Position numbers and translations under genes: made by a program. Under the pieces are notes generated by a model. It saw only the letters and a program-made list of their open reading frames with translations. It did no database searches and was not told where the DNA came from. A stretch of 29,582 bases of DNA. Source: COMBO-56-21 sp041559015 (GTDB lineage: Archaea > Thermoplasmatota > Thermoplasmata > UBA10834). Positions 21,886-29,582 of this stretch are shown piece after piece. The stretch's first letter is position 1; each line of letters starts with the position of its first letter. The stretch covers positions 1-29,582 of the forward strand of contig JBFFED010000020.1 of NCBI GenBank assembly GCA_041559015.1. The letters run 5' to 3'.

Positions 21886-22707
21886 ATGGCGGAGAAGAAA
21901 TCACAACACCACGACGAGTTCATGATGCTCCACATGTTCAAGGAGGAGTACATAGCGAAGCTCGCGGCAATCGGCATCAAGAGCCCGGAGGACCTCGCAG
22001 AGGCCCTCGCGAACGACGAGAGGGTCGAGGAGATCCACGAGCACCTCAAAGGGGTCGGCCCGAAGACGATCGAGCACTGGAGGGAGGACCTGAAGGTGGA
22101 CGCCTCAGAGGAGGGCGTTGAGGAAGAGGTGGAGGAGAAGCCGAAGCCCGCGCCCAAGACCAGGAAGGTCAAGGCCCCCGAAGAGAAGAAGGCCGAGTCC
22201 GAGCCGGAAGAGGAAGAGGGCGAGGAAGAGGCCGAAGAAGAGGAGGCCGAGGAGAAGGAGGAGGAAGAGGTCGAGATCGAAGAGGAGGAGGGTGGCTACA
22301 AGGTCAAGCTCAAGCCGAAGCTCTCCAAGGAGACCCTCGACGCTCTCAAGAAGCGTGCCGAGGTCAGCGCCCGCAGGCCGGAGTTCCTCAGGCAGGAGTG
22401 GCACAGGAGGAAGAGGCTACAGAACGTCAAGTGGCGGAAGCCGCAAGGAGACCACTCGAAGATGAGGGAGCACTACGGCTACAGGAGGAACGTCGTCTCC
22501 ATAGGCTACGGTTCCCCAAAGGGCGCGAGATACCTGCACCCATCAGGATTCAGGGAGGTCATGGTCTGGAATGTCAAGGACCTCGAGAAGATCAAGCCCG
22601 ATGTTGAGGCCGCAAGGGTCGCGCACACGGTCGGCACGAGGAAGCGCACCCAGATAGAGGAGAAGGCGGACGAGCTCGGCATCAGGGTGCTGAACAGGAG
22701 CGGATGA
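21886..22707 (+). CDS. rpl32e: Ribosomal protein L32e with helix-hairpin-helix extension
   Basis: 273 residues in three parts. Residues about 18-70 form a helix-hairpin-helix-like segment (LAAIGIKSPEDLAEAL...HLKGVGPKTIEHW). Residues about 73-136 are a very acidic Glu-rich linker. Residues about 145-273 are the L32e core (RRPEFLRQEWHRRKRLQNVKWRKPQG, GYGSPKGARYLHPSGFREV). Some haloarchaeal and methanogen L32e also have an N-terminal helical extension. The extension may bind rRNA or DNA; this is inference. ATG 21886 is used; GTG 21877 overlaps the L6 stop. Confidence 0.93.
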   Translation: MAEKKSQHHDEFMMLHMFKEEYIAKLAAIGIKSPEDLAEALANDERVEEIHEHLKGVGPKTIEHWREDLKVDASEEGVEEEVEEKPKPAPKTRKVKAPEEKKAESEPEEEEGEEEAEEEEAEEKEEEEVEIEEEEGGYKVKLKPKLSKETLDALKKRAEVSARRPEFLRQEWHRRKRLQNVKWRKPQGDHSKMREHYGYRRNVVSIGYGSPKGARYLHPSGFREVMVWNVKDLEKIKPDVEAARVAHTVGTRKRTQIEEKADELGIRVLNRSG

Positions 22708-22710
22708 GCC

Positions 22711-23160
22711 ATGGATCTCAAGAACCAGAAGAGGGTCGCCGCGGACATACTCAAGTGCGGCGAGAACAGGGTCTGGATCGACCCGAACCGGCTCGAGGAC
22801 GCAGCTGATGCGATCACCCGCTCTGACATCAGGACCCTCATAGACTCGGGGGCCATCAGCGCCCGGCAGAAGAAGGGCGTCTCCAGGGGCAGGGCGGAGC
22901 ACAACATAGCCCAGAGGCGCAAGGGTCGGCAGTCCGGGCACGGCTCGAGGCGCGGGAGGAAGGGCGCCCGTAAGCCGAAGAAGGAGCGCTGGATACAGAC
23001 CATCAGACCCATCCGCAAGAGGCTCAGGGAGCTCAGGGACGAGGGCAAGATAGACAGTTCGACTTACAGGAGATACTACATGCAGGCCAAGGGAGGCGTG
23101 TTCAAGAGCAGGCCTCACCTCGAATCGCACATGCGGGCCGAGGGCGTCCTGAAGGAGTGA
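22711..23160 (+). CDS. rpl19e: Ribosomal protein L19e
   Basis: Archaeal/eukaryotic 50S protein; 149 residues. DLKNQKRVAADILKCGENRVWIDP is the family start. A basic RQKKGVSRGRAEHNIAQRRKGRQSGHGSRRGRKGAR stretch binds rRNA, and a C-terminal helix (TYRRYYMQAKGGVFKSRPHLESHM) completes the fold. It starts three bases after the L32e TGA. Confidence 0.95.
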   Translation: MDLKNQKRVAADILKCGENRVWIDPNRLEDAADAITRSDIRTLIDSGAISARQKKGVSRGRAEHNIAQRRKGRQSGHGSRRGRKGARKPKKERWIQTIRPIRKRLRELRDEGKIDSSTYRRYYMQAKGGVFKSRPHLESHMRAEGVLKE

Positions 23161-23165
23161 TGAAT

Positions 23166-23675
23166 ATGGCTACAGGTCCCAGATACAGAGTACCTTTCAG
23201 GAGAAGGAGAGAGGGCAGGACGGACTACAGGCACAGGGCAGCCCTTGTCAAGAGCGGCGTGCCCAGGGCAGTCGTCCGGAGGTCCAACCGGCACGTCCGG
23301 GTGCAGTTCGTCAACTTCACGGACAAGGGCGACGTCGTGCTCGTGTCCGCGGTCTCGACAGAGCTGGAGAAGATGGGCTGGACTGGCTCCGGGAAGAGCA
23401 CCCCGGGCGCGTACCTGACCGGCCTCCTGGCTGGCAAGAGGGCCGCCGAGAAGGGCATCGACGAGGCGGTGCTGGACATCGGCCTCAGGGTGCCCACGAA
23501 GGGCGCGGTGGTGTTCGCGGCCCTCAGAGGCATAATCGACGCGGGCATAGAGGTCCCTCACGGGGACGACGTGCTGCCCTCGGACGAGAGACTCTCGGGG
23601 AAGCACATGCGCGAGGGAACCGCGGCGATGTTCGAATCCACGAAGGGCAAGATAGGAGGTGCAGGCAATGTCTGA
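23166..23675 (+). CDS. rpl18: Ribosomal protein L18
   Basis: 5S-rRNA-binding protein of the central protuberance; 169 residues. GPRYRVPFRRRREGRTDYRHRAALV opens it, and AGKRAAEKGIDEAVLDIGLR and GAVVFAALRGIIDAGIEVPHGDDVLPSDERLSG follow. ATG 23166 is preferred because GAAGGAG (23151-23157) is eight bases upstream; GTG 23157 and ATG 23160 are too close. Its end overlaps S5 by 8 bp. Confidence 0.94.
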   Translation: MATGPRYRVPFRRRREGRTDYRHRAALVKSGVPRAVVRRSNRHVRVQFVNFTDKGDVVLVSAVSTELEKMGWTGSGKSTPGAYLTGLLAGKRAAEKGIDEAVLDIGLRVPTKGAVVFAALRGIIDAGIEVPHGDDVLPSDERLSGKHMREGTAAMFESTKGKIGGAGNV

Positions 23676-24402
23676 ATGGGTCCCCAAGACGAGGCTGGGC
23701 AGGCTGGTGGCCGAGGGGAAGATCACGACCATGAGCGAGGCCCTGAGGAGCAGGCTGCCCCTGAGGGAGCCCGAGATAGTGGACATACTGCTGCCCGAGC
23801 TGGCGGACGAGGTCCTGGACGTCAACATGGTCCAGAGGATGACCGACTCCGGCAGGAGGGTGAGGTTCGCGATCACGGTCGTCGTGGGCAACCAGGACGG
23901 CTTCGTCGGCCTCGGCAGGACGAAGGGCAAGGAGGTCGGGCCGGCCATCAGGGCGGCGATAGACGTCGCCAAGCTGAACATGATCGAGGTCAAGAGAGGC
24001 TGCGGCTCGTGGCAGTGCGGGTGCCTGACGCCGCACTCGCTCCCGTTCGAGGTCATAGGCCACACGGGCTCCGTCTACGTCACGCTGAAACCGGCCCCGA
24101 GGGGCACTGGTCTCGCGATAGGAGACATAGCCAAGAGCGTGCTGAGGATGGCGGGCATAAAGGACGCCTGGGGATTCACGAAGGGCCACACGAAGACTAC
24201 CATCAACAACTCGATTGCCGCGTTCGAGGCGCTGAAGAAGACTGCCTCGATGCGCGTGACCGACGAGCAGAGGAACCGGCTCCAAATAGTTTCGGGCCCG
24301 ACGAAGATACACGTCGCGGCCTTCGAGTCGGCGCCGCCAGAGGAGGCGGAGGAGCCGGCGCCCGAGGCTGCGGCTGAGGGCGCGCCCAAGGAGGCTGAGT
24401 AA
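23668..24402 (+). CDS. rps5: Ribosomal protein S5
   Basis: 30S protein with roles in decoding accuracy; 244 residues. The S5 double-stranded-RNA-binding signature GRRVRFAITVVVGNQDGFVGLGRTKGKEVGPAIRAAID (as S-GRRVRF...) is clear, and the second domain has SVYVTLKPAPRGTGLAIGDIAKSVLRMAGIKDAW. The last 25 residues or so are an Ala/Glu/Pro tail. GGAGGTG (23655-23661) is six bases before ATG 23668. Confidence 0.95.
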   Translation: MSEWVPKTRLGRLVAEGKITTMSEALRSRLPLREPEIVDILLPELADEVLDVNMVQRMTDSGRRVRFAITVVVGNQDGFVGLGRTKGKEVGPAIRAAIDVAKLNMIEVKRGCGSWQCGCLTPHSLPFEVIGHTGSVYVTLKPAPRGTGLAIGDIAKSVLRMAGIKDAWGFTKGHTKTTINNSIAAFEALKKTASMRVTDEQRNRLQIVSGPTKIHVAAFESAPPEEAEEPAPEAAAEGAPKEAE

Positions 24403-24403
24403 G

Positions 24404-24889
24404 ATGGCCTACGCGATAGTGCGTGTCCGGGGCCATGCGAAGATACAGCGCAAGGCCGTCGACACGATGGAGATGATGAGGCTGAACAGGGTCAACCACT
24501 GCGTCGTCCTGCCGGAGAACAGCACCACGAAGGGCATGCTCCAGAACGTGAAGGACTTCGTCACCTGGGGCGAGCTCGGCCACGAGGCGATCGCCCGGCT
24601 GCTCTTCCAGAGGGGAGAGATCGTCGGCGGCGACAGGCTGACGGACGCGCATGTCAAGGACAACTCGAAGTTCCCCTCGATCCTCGACTTCGCGAAGGCC
24701 CTGGACAAGGGCGAGGCGAAGATGGGGGACGTGAAGGGGCTCAAACCAGTCGTGCGTCTGCACCCCCCGATGAGGGGGTACGAGAGCACGAGGAAGTCGT
24801 ATGTCGACGGCGGCGCCCTGGGATACAGGGGCAAGAACATCGAGAAGCTGATCGACAGGATGCTCGAGAAGCCGAAGGAGGGGAATTAG
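24404..24889 (+). CDS. rpl30: Ribosomal protein L30
   Basis: 50S protein; 161 residues, the long archaeal/eukaryotic L7/L30 form. AYAIVRVRGHAKIQRKAVDTMEMMRLNRVNHCVVLPE is the ferredoxin-like core start, followed by the archaeal insert and a C-terminal LHPPMRGYESTRKSYVDGGALGYRG. It begins one base after the S5 stop, and the L15 ATG follows its TAG without spacer. Confidence 0.95.
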   Translation: MAYAIVRVRGHAKIQRKAVDTMEMMRLNRVNHCVVLPENSTTKGMLQNVKDFVTWGELGHEAIARLLFQRGEIVGGDRLTDAHVKDNSKFPSILDFAKALDKGEAKMGDVKGLKPVVRLHPPMRGYESTRKSYVDGGALGYRGKNIEKLIDRMLEKPKEGN

Positions 24890-25312
24890 ATGGTCAGCAG
24901 GACGAGCAAGTTCAGGGGCAGCAGGACCCATGGCCGCGGCAAGAAGGCCGGCCGAGGCGCCGGCCTGAGGGGCGGCAGGGGGAACGCGGGCCTCCACAAG
25001 CACAAATGGCTGAGCATCGTTAAGTACGACCCTGATCATTTCGGCCACCACGGGTTCAAGAGGCCGCAGTCGGTCGTGCGCAGCAAGGTCACGATGAACC
25101 TCTCGGAGGTCGAGCAGGCCCTCCCGGCGCTCTCGAGGGACGGCTTCGCAGAGGAGAAGGAAGGTAAGTGGACGGTCGACTTGACCAAGATGGGCGTGGA
25201 CAAGCTCCTGGGGTCCGGGAGGATCTCGAAGCCCATCACGGTGAAGGTCGCTGAGGCCTCCGCATCGGCTGAGAAGAAGCTGAAGGCCGCCGGTGGCAAG
25301 CTAGTGAAGTGA
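24890..25312 (+). CDS. rpl15: Ribosomal protein L15
   Basis: 50S assembly protein; 140 residues. The N-terminal Gly/Arg-rich arm SRTHGRGKKAGRGAGLRGGRGNAGLHKHK threads into 23S rRNA, and the C-terminal domain has DLTKMGVDKLLGSGRISKPITVKV. Last ribosomal protein of the operon. A 55-bp gap without TATA box or hairpin separates it from secY, the largest gap within the operon. Confidence 0.95.
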   Translation: MVSRTSKFRGSRTHGRGKKAGRGAGLRGGRGNAGLHKHKWLSIVKYDPDHFGHHGFKRPQSVVRSKVTMNLSEVEQALPALSRDGFAEEKEGKWTVDLTKMGVDKLLGSGRISKPITVKVAEASASAEKKLKAAGGKLVK

Positions 25313-25367
25313 CAGCGGGGACAGCAGAACGAGGAGACACCAGGTCGCCTAGGAAGGAAGGGGTCTG

Positions 25368-26945
25368 ATGGCTGAGGGAGAAGAACAGAAGAGCATGCTC
25401 TACAAGCTGAAGCCTATAACGTCCAGGCTTCCGGCCGTCACTCGGCCTGAGGGGCATGTGCACTTCAGGACGAAGATGATGTGGCTCATCCTCATCCTGG
25501 TCTTGTACTTCGCGATGACCAACGTCGTCATCTACGGGCTCGACCAGGAGGAGGGGATCGACCTGTTCGCCCAGTACAGGGCGATACTTGCAGGCGCGCA
25601 GTTCTCCCTGATGCACCTCGGCATCGGCCCGATCGTCACTGGCTCCATCATCATGCAGCTCTTCACGGGCGCAAAGATAATCAAGCTCAATCTCAAGAAC
25701 GACGAGGACAAGGCAGTCTACCAGGGCACGCAGAAGCTCCTCGTACTCGTCATGATAGTCGTCGAGTCCGTGCCCCAGGTGTACGGCTTCATGGAGCCCT
25801 CCCAGAGGTTCGTAGAGGGCATGGATGGCGTCTGGGCCGAGCACGGGGTCGCGTTGGCGCGCAGCATGATAGTGCTTCAGCTGTTCGTCGGCTCATACCT
25901 CGTGTTCCTCATGGACGAGGTGGTCTCGAAGTGGGGCATCGGGAGCGGCATATCGCTCTTCATCGCGGCGGGGGTGGCCCAGCAGATATTCACCGGCTCG
26001 CTGAACTGGCATGGCGTCAACCCAGGAGAGCCCCTGAACGTGGACACCAATACGCCCGCAGGGACGATCCCGAAGACGATCTACCTGTTCCACCACATGA
26101 GCGCAGGAGAGCTGTCCAGCGCGGGCTATGAACGGATATTCCTGGTGCAGCCCAATCCGATGGTCGCGCTCATAGGCACCATTGTCATATTCCTCTTTGT
26201 CGCGTACACCGAATCGAGCAGGATAGAGCTGCCGCTCGCCCACGGGGGCGCGAGGGGCGCAAGGGGCAGGTATCCGATCAAGCTGATCTACGCGTCCAAC
26301 ATACCGGTCATCCTCATGGCCGCGCTGCTCGCGAACGTGAGCATGTTCTCCATGCTCTTCGCCAGCCACCCTTCGTTCCAGAACGTGCCGATCCTCGGGG
26401 ACAACTGGATGCTGGGATACTACAACGAAGGTGACACGCGACCAGCGGGCGGTCTCGCGTACTATGTGTCGACCGTCAGCGGCGTGGGTGATTGGCTCCT
26501 TCCGCTCCTGAGCGATCAGTACCTGATAGCCACGGGCCTCGACAAAACCAGGATCCAGATAGGCATACACGTGGTCGTCTACGTAACCATCATGATCATC
26601 GGGTCCGTGCTCTTCGCCAAGTTCTGGATAGAGACCACGAACATGGGCGCTGAGGCAGTCGCGTCCCAGATAGAGTCGAGCGGGATGCAGATACCCGGGT
26701 TCAGGAGGGACCCGAGGGTACTCAAGAGGGTGCTCGAGAGGTACATCCCTGTGGTCACCGTCATCTCGGGAGCGACCGTCGGCGGGCTCGCCGCAGGGGC
26801 AGACCTGATAGGCACGGTGGGGAACGCGTCAGGCACGGGCGTGCTGCTAGCCGTAGGCATCATGATACAACTGTACGACGCTATCGGCAGGGAGCAGATG
26901 ATGGAGATGCATCCGGTCCTGAGAGGATTCTTCGGAGGCGATTAG
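25368..26945 (+). CDS. secY: Protein translocase subunit SecY
   Basis: Channel subunit of the Sec translocon in the cytoplasmic membrane; 525 residues with about ten membrane segments. The first is near residues 40-60 (MMWLILILVLYFAMTNVVIYGL), with the plug and second segment at FSLMHLGIGPIVTGSIIMQLF and a signature at WGIGSGISLFIAAGVAQQIF. The C-terminal segment ends YDAIGREQMMEMHPVLRGFFGGD. AAGGGG lies upstream of ATG 25368. An insertase gene follows after 4 bp, so membrane insertion factors are made together. The adk gene that often follows secY in archaea is absent. Confidence 0.97.
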   Translation: MAEGEEQKSMLYKLKPITSRLPAVTRPEGHVHFRTKMMWLILILVLYFAMTNVVIYGLDQEEGIDLFAQYRAILAGAQFSLMHLGIGPIVTGSIIMQLFTGAKIIKLNLKNDEDKAVYQGTQKLLVLVMIVVESVPQVYGFMEPSQRFVEGMDGVWAEHGVALARSMIVLQLFVGSYLVFLMDEVVSKWGIGSGISLFIAAGVAQQIFTGSLNWHGVNPGEPLNVDTNTPAGTIPKTIYLFHHMSAGELSSAGYERIFLVQPNPMVALIGTIVIFLFVAYTESSRIELPLAHGGARGARGRYPIKLIYASNIPVILMAALLANVSMFSMLFASHPSFQNVPILGDNWMLGYYNEGDTRPAGGLAYYVSTVSGVGDWLLPLLSDQYLIATGLDKTRIQIGIHVVVYVTIMIIGSVLFAKFWIETTNMGAEAVASQIESSGMQIPGFRRDPRVLKRVLERYIPVVTVISGATVGGLAAGADLIGTVGNASGTGVLLAVGIMIQLYDAIGREQMMEMHPVLRGFFGGD

Positions 26946-26949
26946 CGAG

Positions 26950-27660
26950 ATGGCCAGCTCCGGGACCCCGGGCGAATCCAGACCAGCCAAGCCGGACTTC
27001 GCGAACCAGATGATCGTGTTGTTCGCGTTCATGATAGCCATGCTGGTGATGTTCGACAACAACCTCAGGCAGGGGCTCGGCAAGATAGTCGGTCTTGGGC
27101 TGAGCCCAGTCGTGGGGTTCGACGGGCAGCTACCCATGCTGACGCTGCTGTTCACCGGCCTGCTCATGAGCTTCTTCAGCATATCTGTCAGGCACCTCTT
27201 CGTGGACTGGGTGGGACAGGCCAGAGTGGCCAAGATGACATCGGCGTTCCAGAAGGAGCTGCGGCAAGCGAGGCAGAGCAACAACACCTACAAGCTGAAG
27301 AAGCTGACCGAGCTCCAGCCGCAGATGATGTCACAGTCGATGAAGTCGTCCCAGACACAGCTCAAGCTCATGCCCATAACCATGCTCGTGATCATACCCA
27401 TATTCGCCTGGCTCGCGAACTTCGTCGACTTCGACCTCGAGTCGACCACCTTCTCGGTCCCGTGGGCACTGGATGCGAGCATGAAGAGCTCGAACATACT
27501 CCCCAACTGGATCCTTCTCTACTCGCTCATGACGCTGCCTTTCGGGCAGGTGCTCACGAGGACACTGAAGTACTTCAGCTTCTCCAAGAGGCTCAGGGAG
27601 CTCGAGTCGGGGTCCGACGGAGGACCGGGCTCTGGGCTGTCGGAACAAGAGGCTGCGTGA
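26950..27660 (+). CDS. EMC3/TMCO1-type membrane protein (DUF106), Oxa1-superfamily insertase
   Basis: 236 residues with four membrane segments, about 20-36, 62-84, 139-160 and 183-205. A charged helical hairpin between segments 2 and 3 (FQKELRQARQSNNTYKLKKLTELQPQMM) would face the cytoplasm. This is the layout of the archaeal DUF106/Ylp1 family, related to YidC, Oxa1, EMC3 and TMCO1, thought to insert membrane proteins next to SecYE. The conserved position after secY supports that. GGAGGCG precedes ATG 26950. The tail is short, acidic and glycine-rich. Confidence 0.88.
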   Translation: MASSGTPGESRPAKPDFANQMIVLFAFMIAMLVMFDNNLRQGLGKIVGLGLSPVVGFDGQLPMLTLLFTGLLMSFFSISVRHLFVDWVGQARVAKMTSAFQKELRQARQSNNTYKLKKLTELQPQMMSQSMKSSQTQLKLMPITMLVIIPIFAWLANFVDFDLESTTFSVPWALDASMKSSNILPNWILLYSLMTLPFGQVLTRTLKYFSFSKRLRELESGSDGGPGSGLSEQEAA

Positions 27661-28215
27661 ATGAGGATTGCGATATCCGGGCCGCCCGGAAGCGGCAAGA
27701 CGACCATATGCATGCTCGTCGCGAACAGGCTCGGCCTCGAGCATGTCCTCGTAGGGCAGATATTCCGCCAGATGGCGATGGAGCGCAAGATGTCCCTGGA
27801 CACCTTCTCCAGGCTCGCCGAGGAGGACGAGACCATAGACAGGGAGCTCGACAGGCGCATGATCGCGGTCGCGAGGGCGCACGAGGACATCGTGCTCGAG
27901 GGCAGGCTCACGGGGGCGATGCTCAAGGCCTACAAGTTACCCGTCCTCGCGGTGTACGTGAACGCCTCCGAGGAGGTCCGTGCGGAGAGGATTGCCCGGA
28001 GGGAGGGCAGGGACGCGGAAGACGTCCTGAGCGAGATGAGGCTCAGGGAGCGGTCGGAGAGGAAGAGATACATCGCATTCTACGGGCTCGATCCATCGGA
28101 CAAGTCGACATACGACCTGTGGATCGATTCATCTGAAGTGACCGCGCAGAAGGTCGCAGATGCCATAATCGAGCGTGTGCGGGCCATGGGGGCGGAGGAT
28201 GCTCACGAAGGCTAA
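27661..28215 (+). CDS. cmk: Cytidylate kinase
   Basis: P-loop kinase converting (d)CMP and ATP to the diphosphates in pyrimidine nucleotide supply; 184 residues. The Walker A GPPGSGKTT is at residues 7-15. LEGRLTGAMLK matches the CMP-binding strand, and a lid rich in arginines (RIARREGRDAEDV...RLRERSERKRY) follows. It starts directly after the EMC3 stop. In many archaea L34e and L14e genes flank cmk; neither is here. Its end overlaps cbf5 by 17 bp. Confidence 0.92.
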   Translation: MRIAISGPPGSGKTTICMLVANRLGLEHVLVGQIFRQMAMERKMSLDTFSRLAEEDETIDRELDRRMIAVARAHEDIVLEGRLTGAMLKAYKLPVLAVYVNASEEVRAERIARREGRDAEDVLSEMRLRERSERKRYIAFYGLDPSDKSTYDLWIDSSEVTAQKVADAIIERVRAMGAEDAHEG

Positions 28216-29173
28216 GCGCGTGGCTGGCCCCGGCCAGGGCAGGAGACCAGAGGACAGGAGTGTCGACGAGCTCCTGCGAGACGGCGTGGTCGTCATCGAC
28301 AAGCCTTCGGGCCCGACCTCGCATCAGGTCACGAGCTGGGTAGCGCACATGGTCGGCGTTGGCAAGGCGGCCCACGGGGGCACCCTGGACCCGAGGGTCA
28401 CGGGCGTGCTGCCGGTCGGGCTCGGTAACGCCGTCCGCGCGGTGGATTCCCTGCACTATGGCACCAAAGCGTATGTCGGCGTGATGAGGATGCACGGCAA
28501 TGTCGACCTCAAACGCCTCGAGGAGATCTTCAAGGAGTTCACGGACGAACTCTACCAGACCCCTCCAATGCGGTCAGCCGTCAAGCGTGAACGCAGGACG
28601 CGGAGGATAGAGTCGCTGGAGCTACTGGAGGCCTCTGGGAGGGATGTGCTCTTCAAGGTCTCATGCGAGGCTGGCACTTACATTCGGAGCCTCTGCGTCG
28701 ATATCGGGGACGCCGTCGCGGTCGGGGCGCACATGCAGGACCTCAGAAGGACCAGGGCGGGCGCGCTGACAGAGGATGATGCCGTCTCGCTGCACGACCT
28801 CAAGGACGCACTAGTCGAGCGCGAAGCGGGCAGGCCGGAAAGGCTCAGGCGGATGCTGAAGCCGAAGGAGGTCCTGCTCGCGCAGCTCCCAAAGGTGCAG
28901 GTCAAGGACTCTGCGGTGGACGCCATATGCCACGGCGCGAACCTCGCGCTCCCAGGCGTGGTCGCGCTTGACGATGGCATACGGGCCGGGGACACGGTCG
29001 CGCTGATGACCATGAGCGACGAGGGCGTGGGCCTCGGCAGGGCGTTGATGACATCCGATGACATCATGAAGAGGTCGGAGGGTTTCGCGGTCGACGTGTC
29101 GAGGGTGCTGATGCAGACCGGGACCTACGCGTCGGTATGGAAGACCGCGGGAGAGCGCGCTCAGCAGAAGTGA
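28199..29173 (+). CDS. cbf5: H/ACA RNP pseudouridine synthase Cbf5
   Basis: Catalytic subunit of H/ACA guide RNPs, which convert uridine to pseudouridine in rRNA; it can also make tRNA U55 pseudouridine. It has 324 residues. The catalytic aspartate is D64 in GGTLDPRVTGVLPVG. KPSGPTSHQV and the CEAGTYIRSLC motif are intact, and a C-terminal PUA domain (about 240-315, with the family AICHGANLALPGV) is present. The start is not certain: GGAGG abuts ATG 28199 directly, too close for an SD; GTG 28175 or GTG 28220 are alternatives. Its stop overlaps the minus-strand gene by 13 bp. Confidence 0.94.
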   Translation: MLTKAKRVAGPGQGRRPEDRSVDELLRDGVVVIDKPSGPTSHQVTSWVAHMVGVGKAAHGGTLDPRVTGVLPVGLGNAVRAVDSLHYGTKAYVGVMRMHGNVDLKRLEEIFKEFTDELYQTPPMRSAVKRERRTRRIESLELLEASGRDVLFKVSCEAGTYIRSLCVDIGDAVAVGAHMQDLRRTRAGALTEDDAVSLHDLKDALVEREAGRPERLRRMLKPKEVLLAQLPKVQVKDSAVDAICHGANLALPGVVALDDGIRAGDTVALMTMSDEGVGLGRALMTSDDIMKRSEGFAVDVSRVLMQTGTYASVWKTAGERAQQK

Positions 29174-29582
29174 TCAAGCGTGTGTTGCCTGGCCACCAGC
29201 GGCTGGGCAGGTATCCCGAGCTCCCGTCTGACCAGATGCGCGAACTCCTTCGCGAAACCGTGCTGTGTGAAGACCTTCTCGGGACGGCATCTTCTTACGA
29301 ACTCCAGCAGCTCGTCGTACCCGCAGTGGTCCGACAGCGCGAAGGCCTCGTCGACACTGGATCTGTACATGAAGGACCCGTCGAGGGCCCATCCGGAGAA
29401 CGCTGCGGTCTTCGCACCGCGGCTCGCCAGCTTGCGGGCAATCTCGCGGTCCTTTCCCATGCCCGAGGTGATGTACACGAACGGCGGTTTCGTCTCTCTG
29501 GGGTCATACTCAGCATCACATAGGTCGTATCCGTGCGGCCGCAGGAGCCTGTTATTCAGCGCAATCTTTGGATGAAGGACCA
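29161..29582 (-). CDS. C-terminal part of a beta-CASP metallo-beta-lactamase protein (COG1236-like)
   Basis: The frame is open to the window edge, so only the last 140 residues or so are seen. The segment VYITSGMGKDREIARKLASRG, followed by FALSDHCGYDELLEFVRRCRPEKVFTQHGFAKEFAHLV, matches the end of beta-CASP nucleases. The aspartate-histidine of SDHCGYDELLEFV and the later HG are typical metal-site and CASP residues. COG1236 members are putative RNA 3'-end-processing exonucleases or SNM1-like nucleases. GTG 29478 in frame is not the start, since clear coding continues upstream. It converges on cbf5. Confidence 0.75.
   Translation of the reverse strand, partial: VLHPKIALNNRLLRPHGYDLCDAEYDPRETKPPFVYITSGMGKDREIARKLASRGAKTAAFSGWALDGSFMYRSSVDEAFALSDHCGYDELLEFVRRCRPEKVFTQHGFAKEFAHLVRRELGIPAQPLVARQHTLDHFC

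Noticed and set aside
25313..25367. A promoter or attenuator between L15 and secY
   Set aside because: The 55 bp contain no TATA-like sequence and no stable hairpin, only the purine-rich ribosome-binding region of secY.
1..29582. Mobile elements, CRISPR arrays or defence genes
   Set aside because: No transposase, integrase, direct-repeat array or foreign-looking composition was found. All genes belong to conserved archaeal housekeeping neighbourhoods.

Overview
The window is a GC-rich stretch of archaeal chromosome made almost entirely of core information-processing and cell-division genes. The archaeal assignment rests on proteasome alpha, the Rrp4/Rrp41/Rrp42 exosome, RNase P proteins Pop5 and Rpp29, a class I TyrRS of archaeal type, RaSEA, Cbf5, and the archaeal ribosomal gene order with S4e, L32e and L19e. 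TATA boxes of the TTTATATA type confirm it. Two FtsZ paralogues, a DUF5611-like protein and the absence of adk, L34e and L14e around secY suggest Thermoplasmatota (Methanomassiliicoccales-like or an uncultured relative). That rank is inference. I count 47 genes, two of them cut by the window edges, with stops TGA 32, TAG 11 and TAA 4.

Region 1 (1-3410): the end of a four-zinc-ribbon protein converges on a minus-strand ftsZ, with an 11-bp hairpin between them. A second ftsZ is divergent from the first. The 330-bp gap between the two ftsZ genes holds two promoters and an unexplained GC-rich structured block. The second ftsZ is followed by pop5 (rnp2).

Region 2 (3411-8522): the archaeal exosome superoperon. 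Its order is psmA, SBDS, rrp4, rrp41, rrp42, rpl37ae, rpoP, pcc1, pfdB. It links protein degradation, ribosome maturation, RNA degradation, transcription, tRNA t6A modification and chaperone function. Internal promoters lie before psmA and rrp4.

Region 3 (8523-12318): a DHH phosphoesterase with a predicted leaderless start overlaps tail-to-tail with tyrS. Divergent from tyrS are a small histone-fold gene, the archaeosine radical SAM enzyme RaSEA and a DUF5611-like gene that ends in a hairpin.

Region 4 (12319-29173): one long plus-strand S10/spc superoperon. Its order is L3, L4, L23, L2, S19, L22, S3, L29, aIF1/SUI1, rnp1, S17, L14, L24, S4e, L5, S14, S8, L6, L32e, L19e, L18, S5, L30, L15, secY, an EMC3/DUF106 insertase, cmk and cbf5. 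It is probably driven from one strong TATA box at 12348. A 185-nt leader before L3 folds into five consecutive hairpins, and one hairpin arm can pair instead with the bases next to the L3 start codon. This is the best candidate for an undescribed regulatory element here. The window ends with the C-terminal part of a beta-CASP-type metallo-beta-lactamase gene on the minus strand, overlapping the cbf5 tail.
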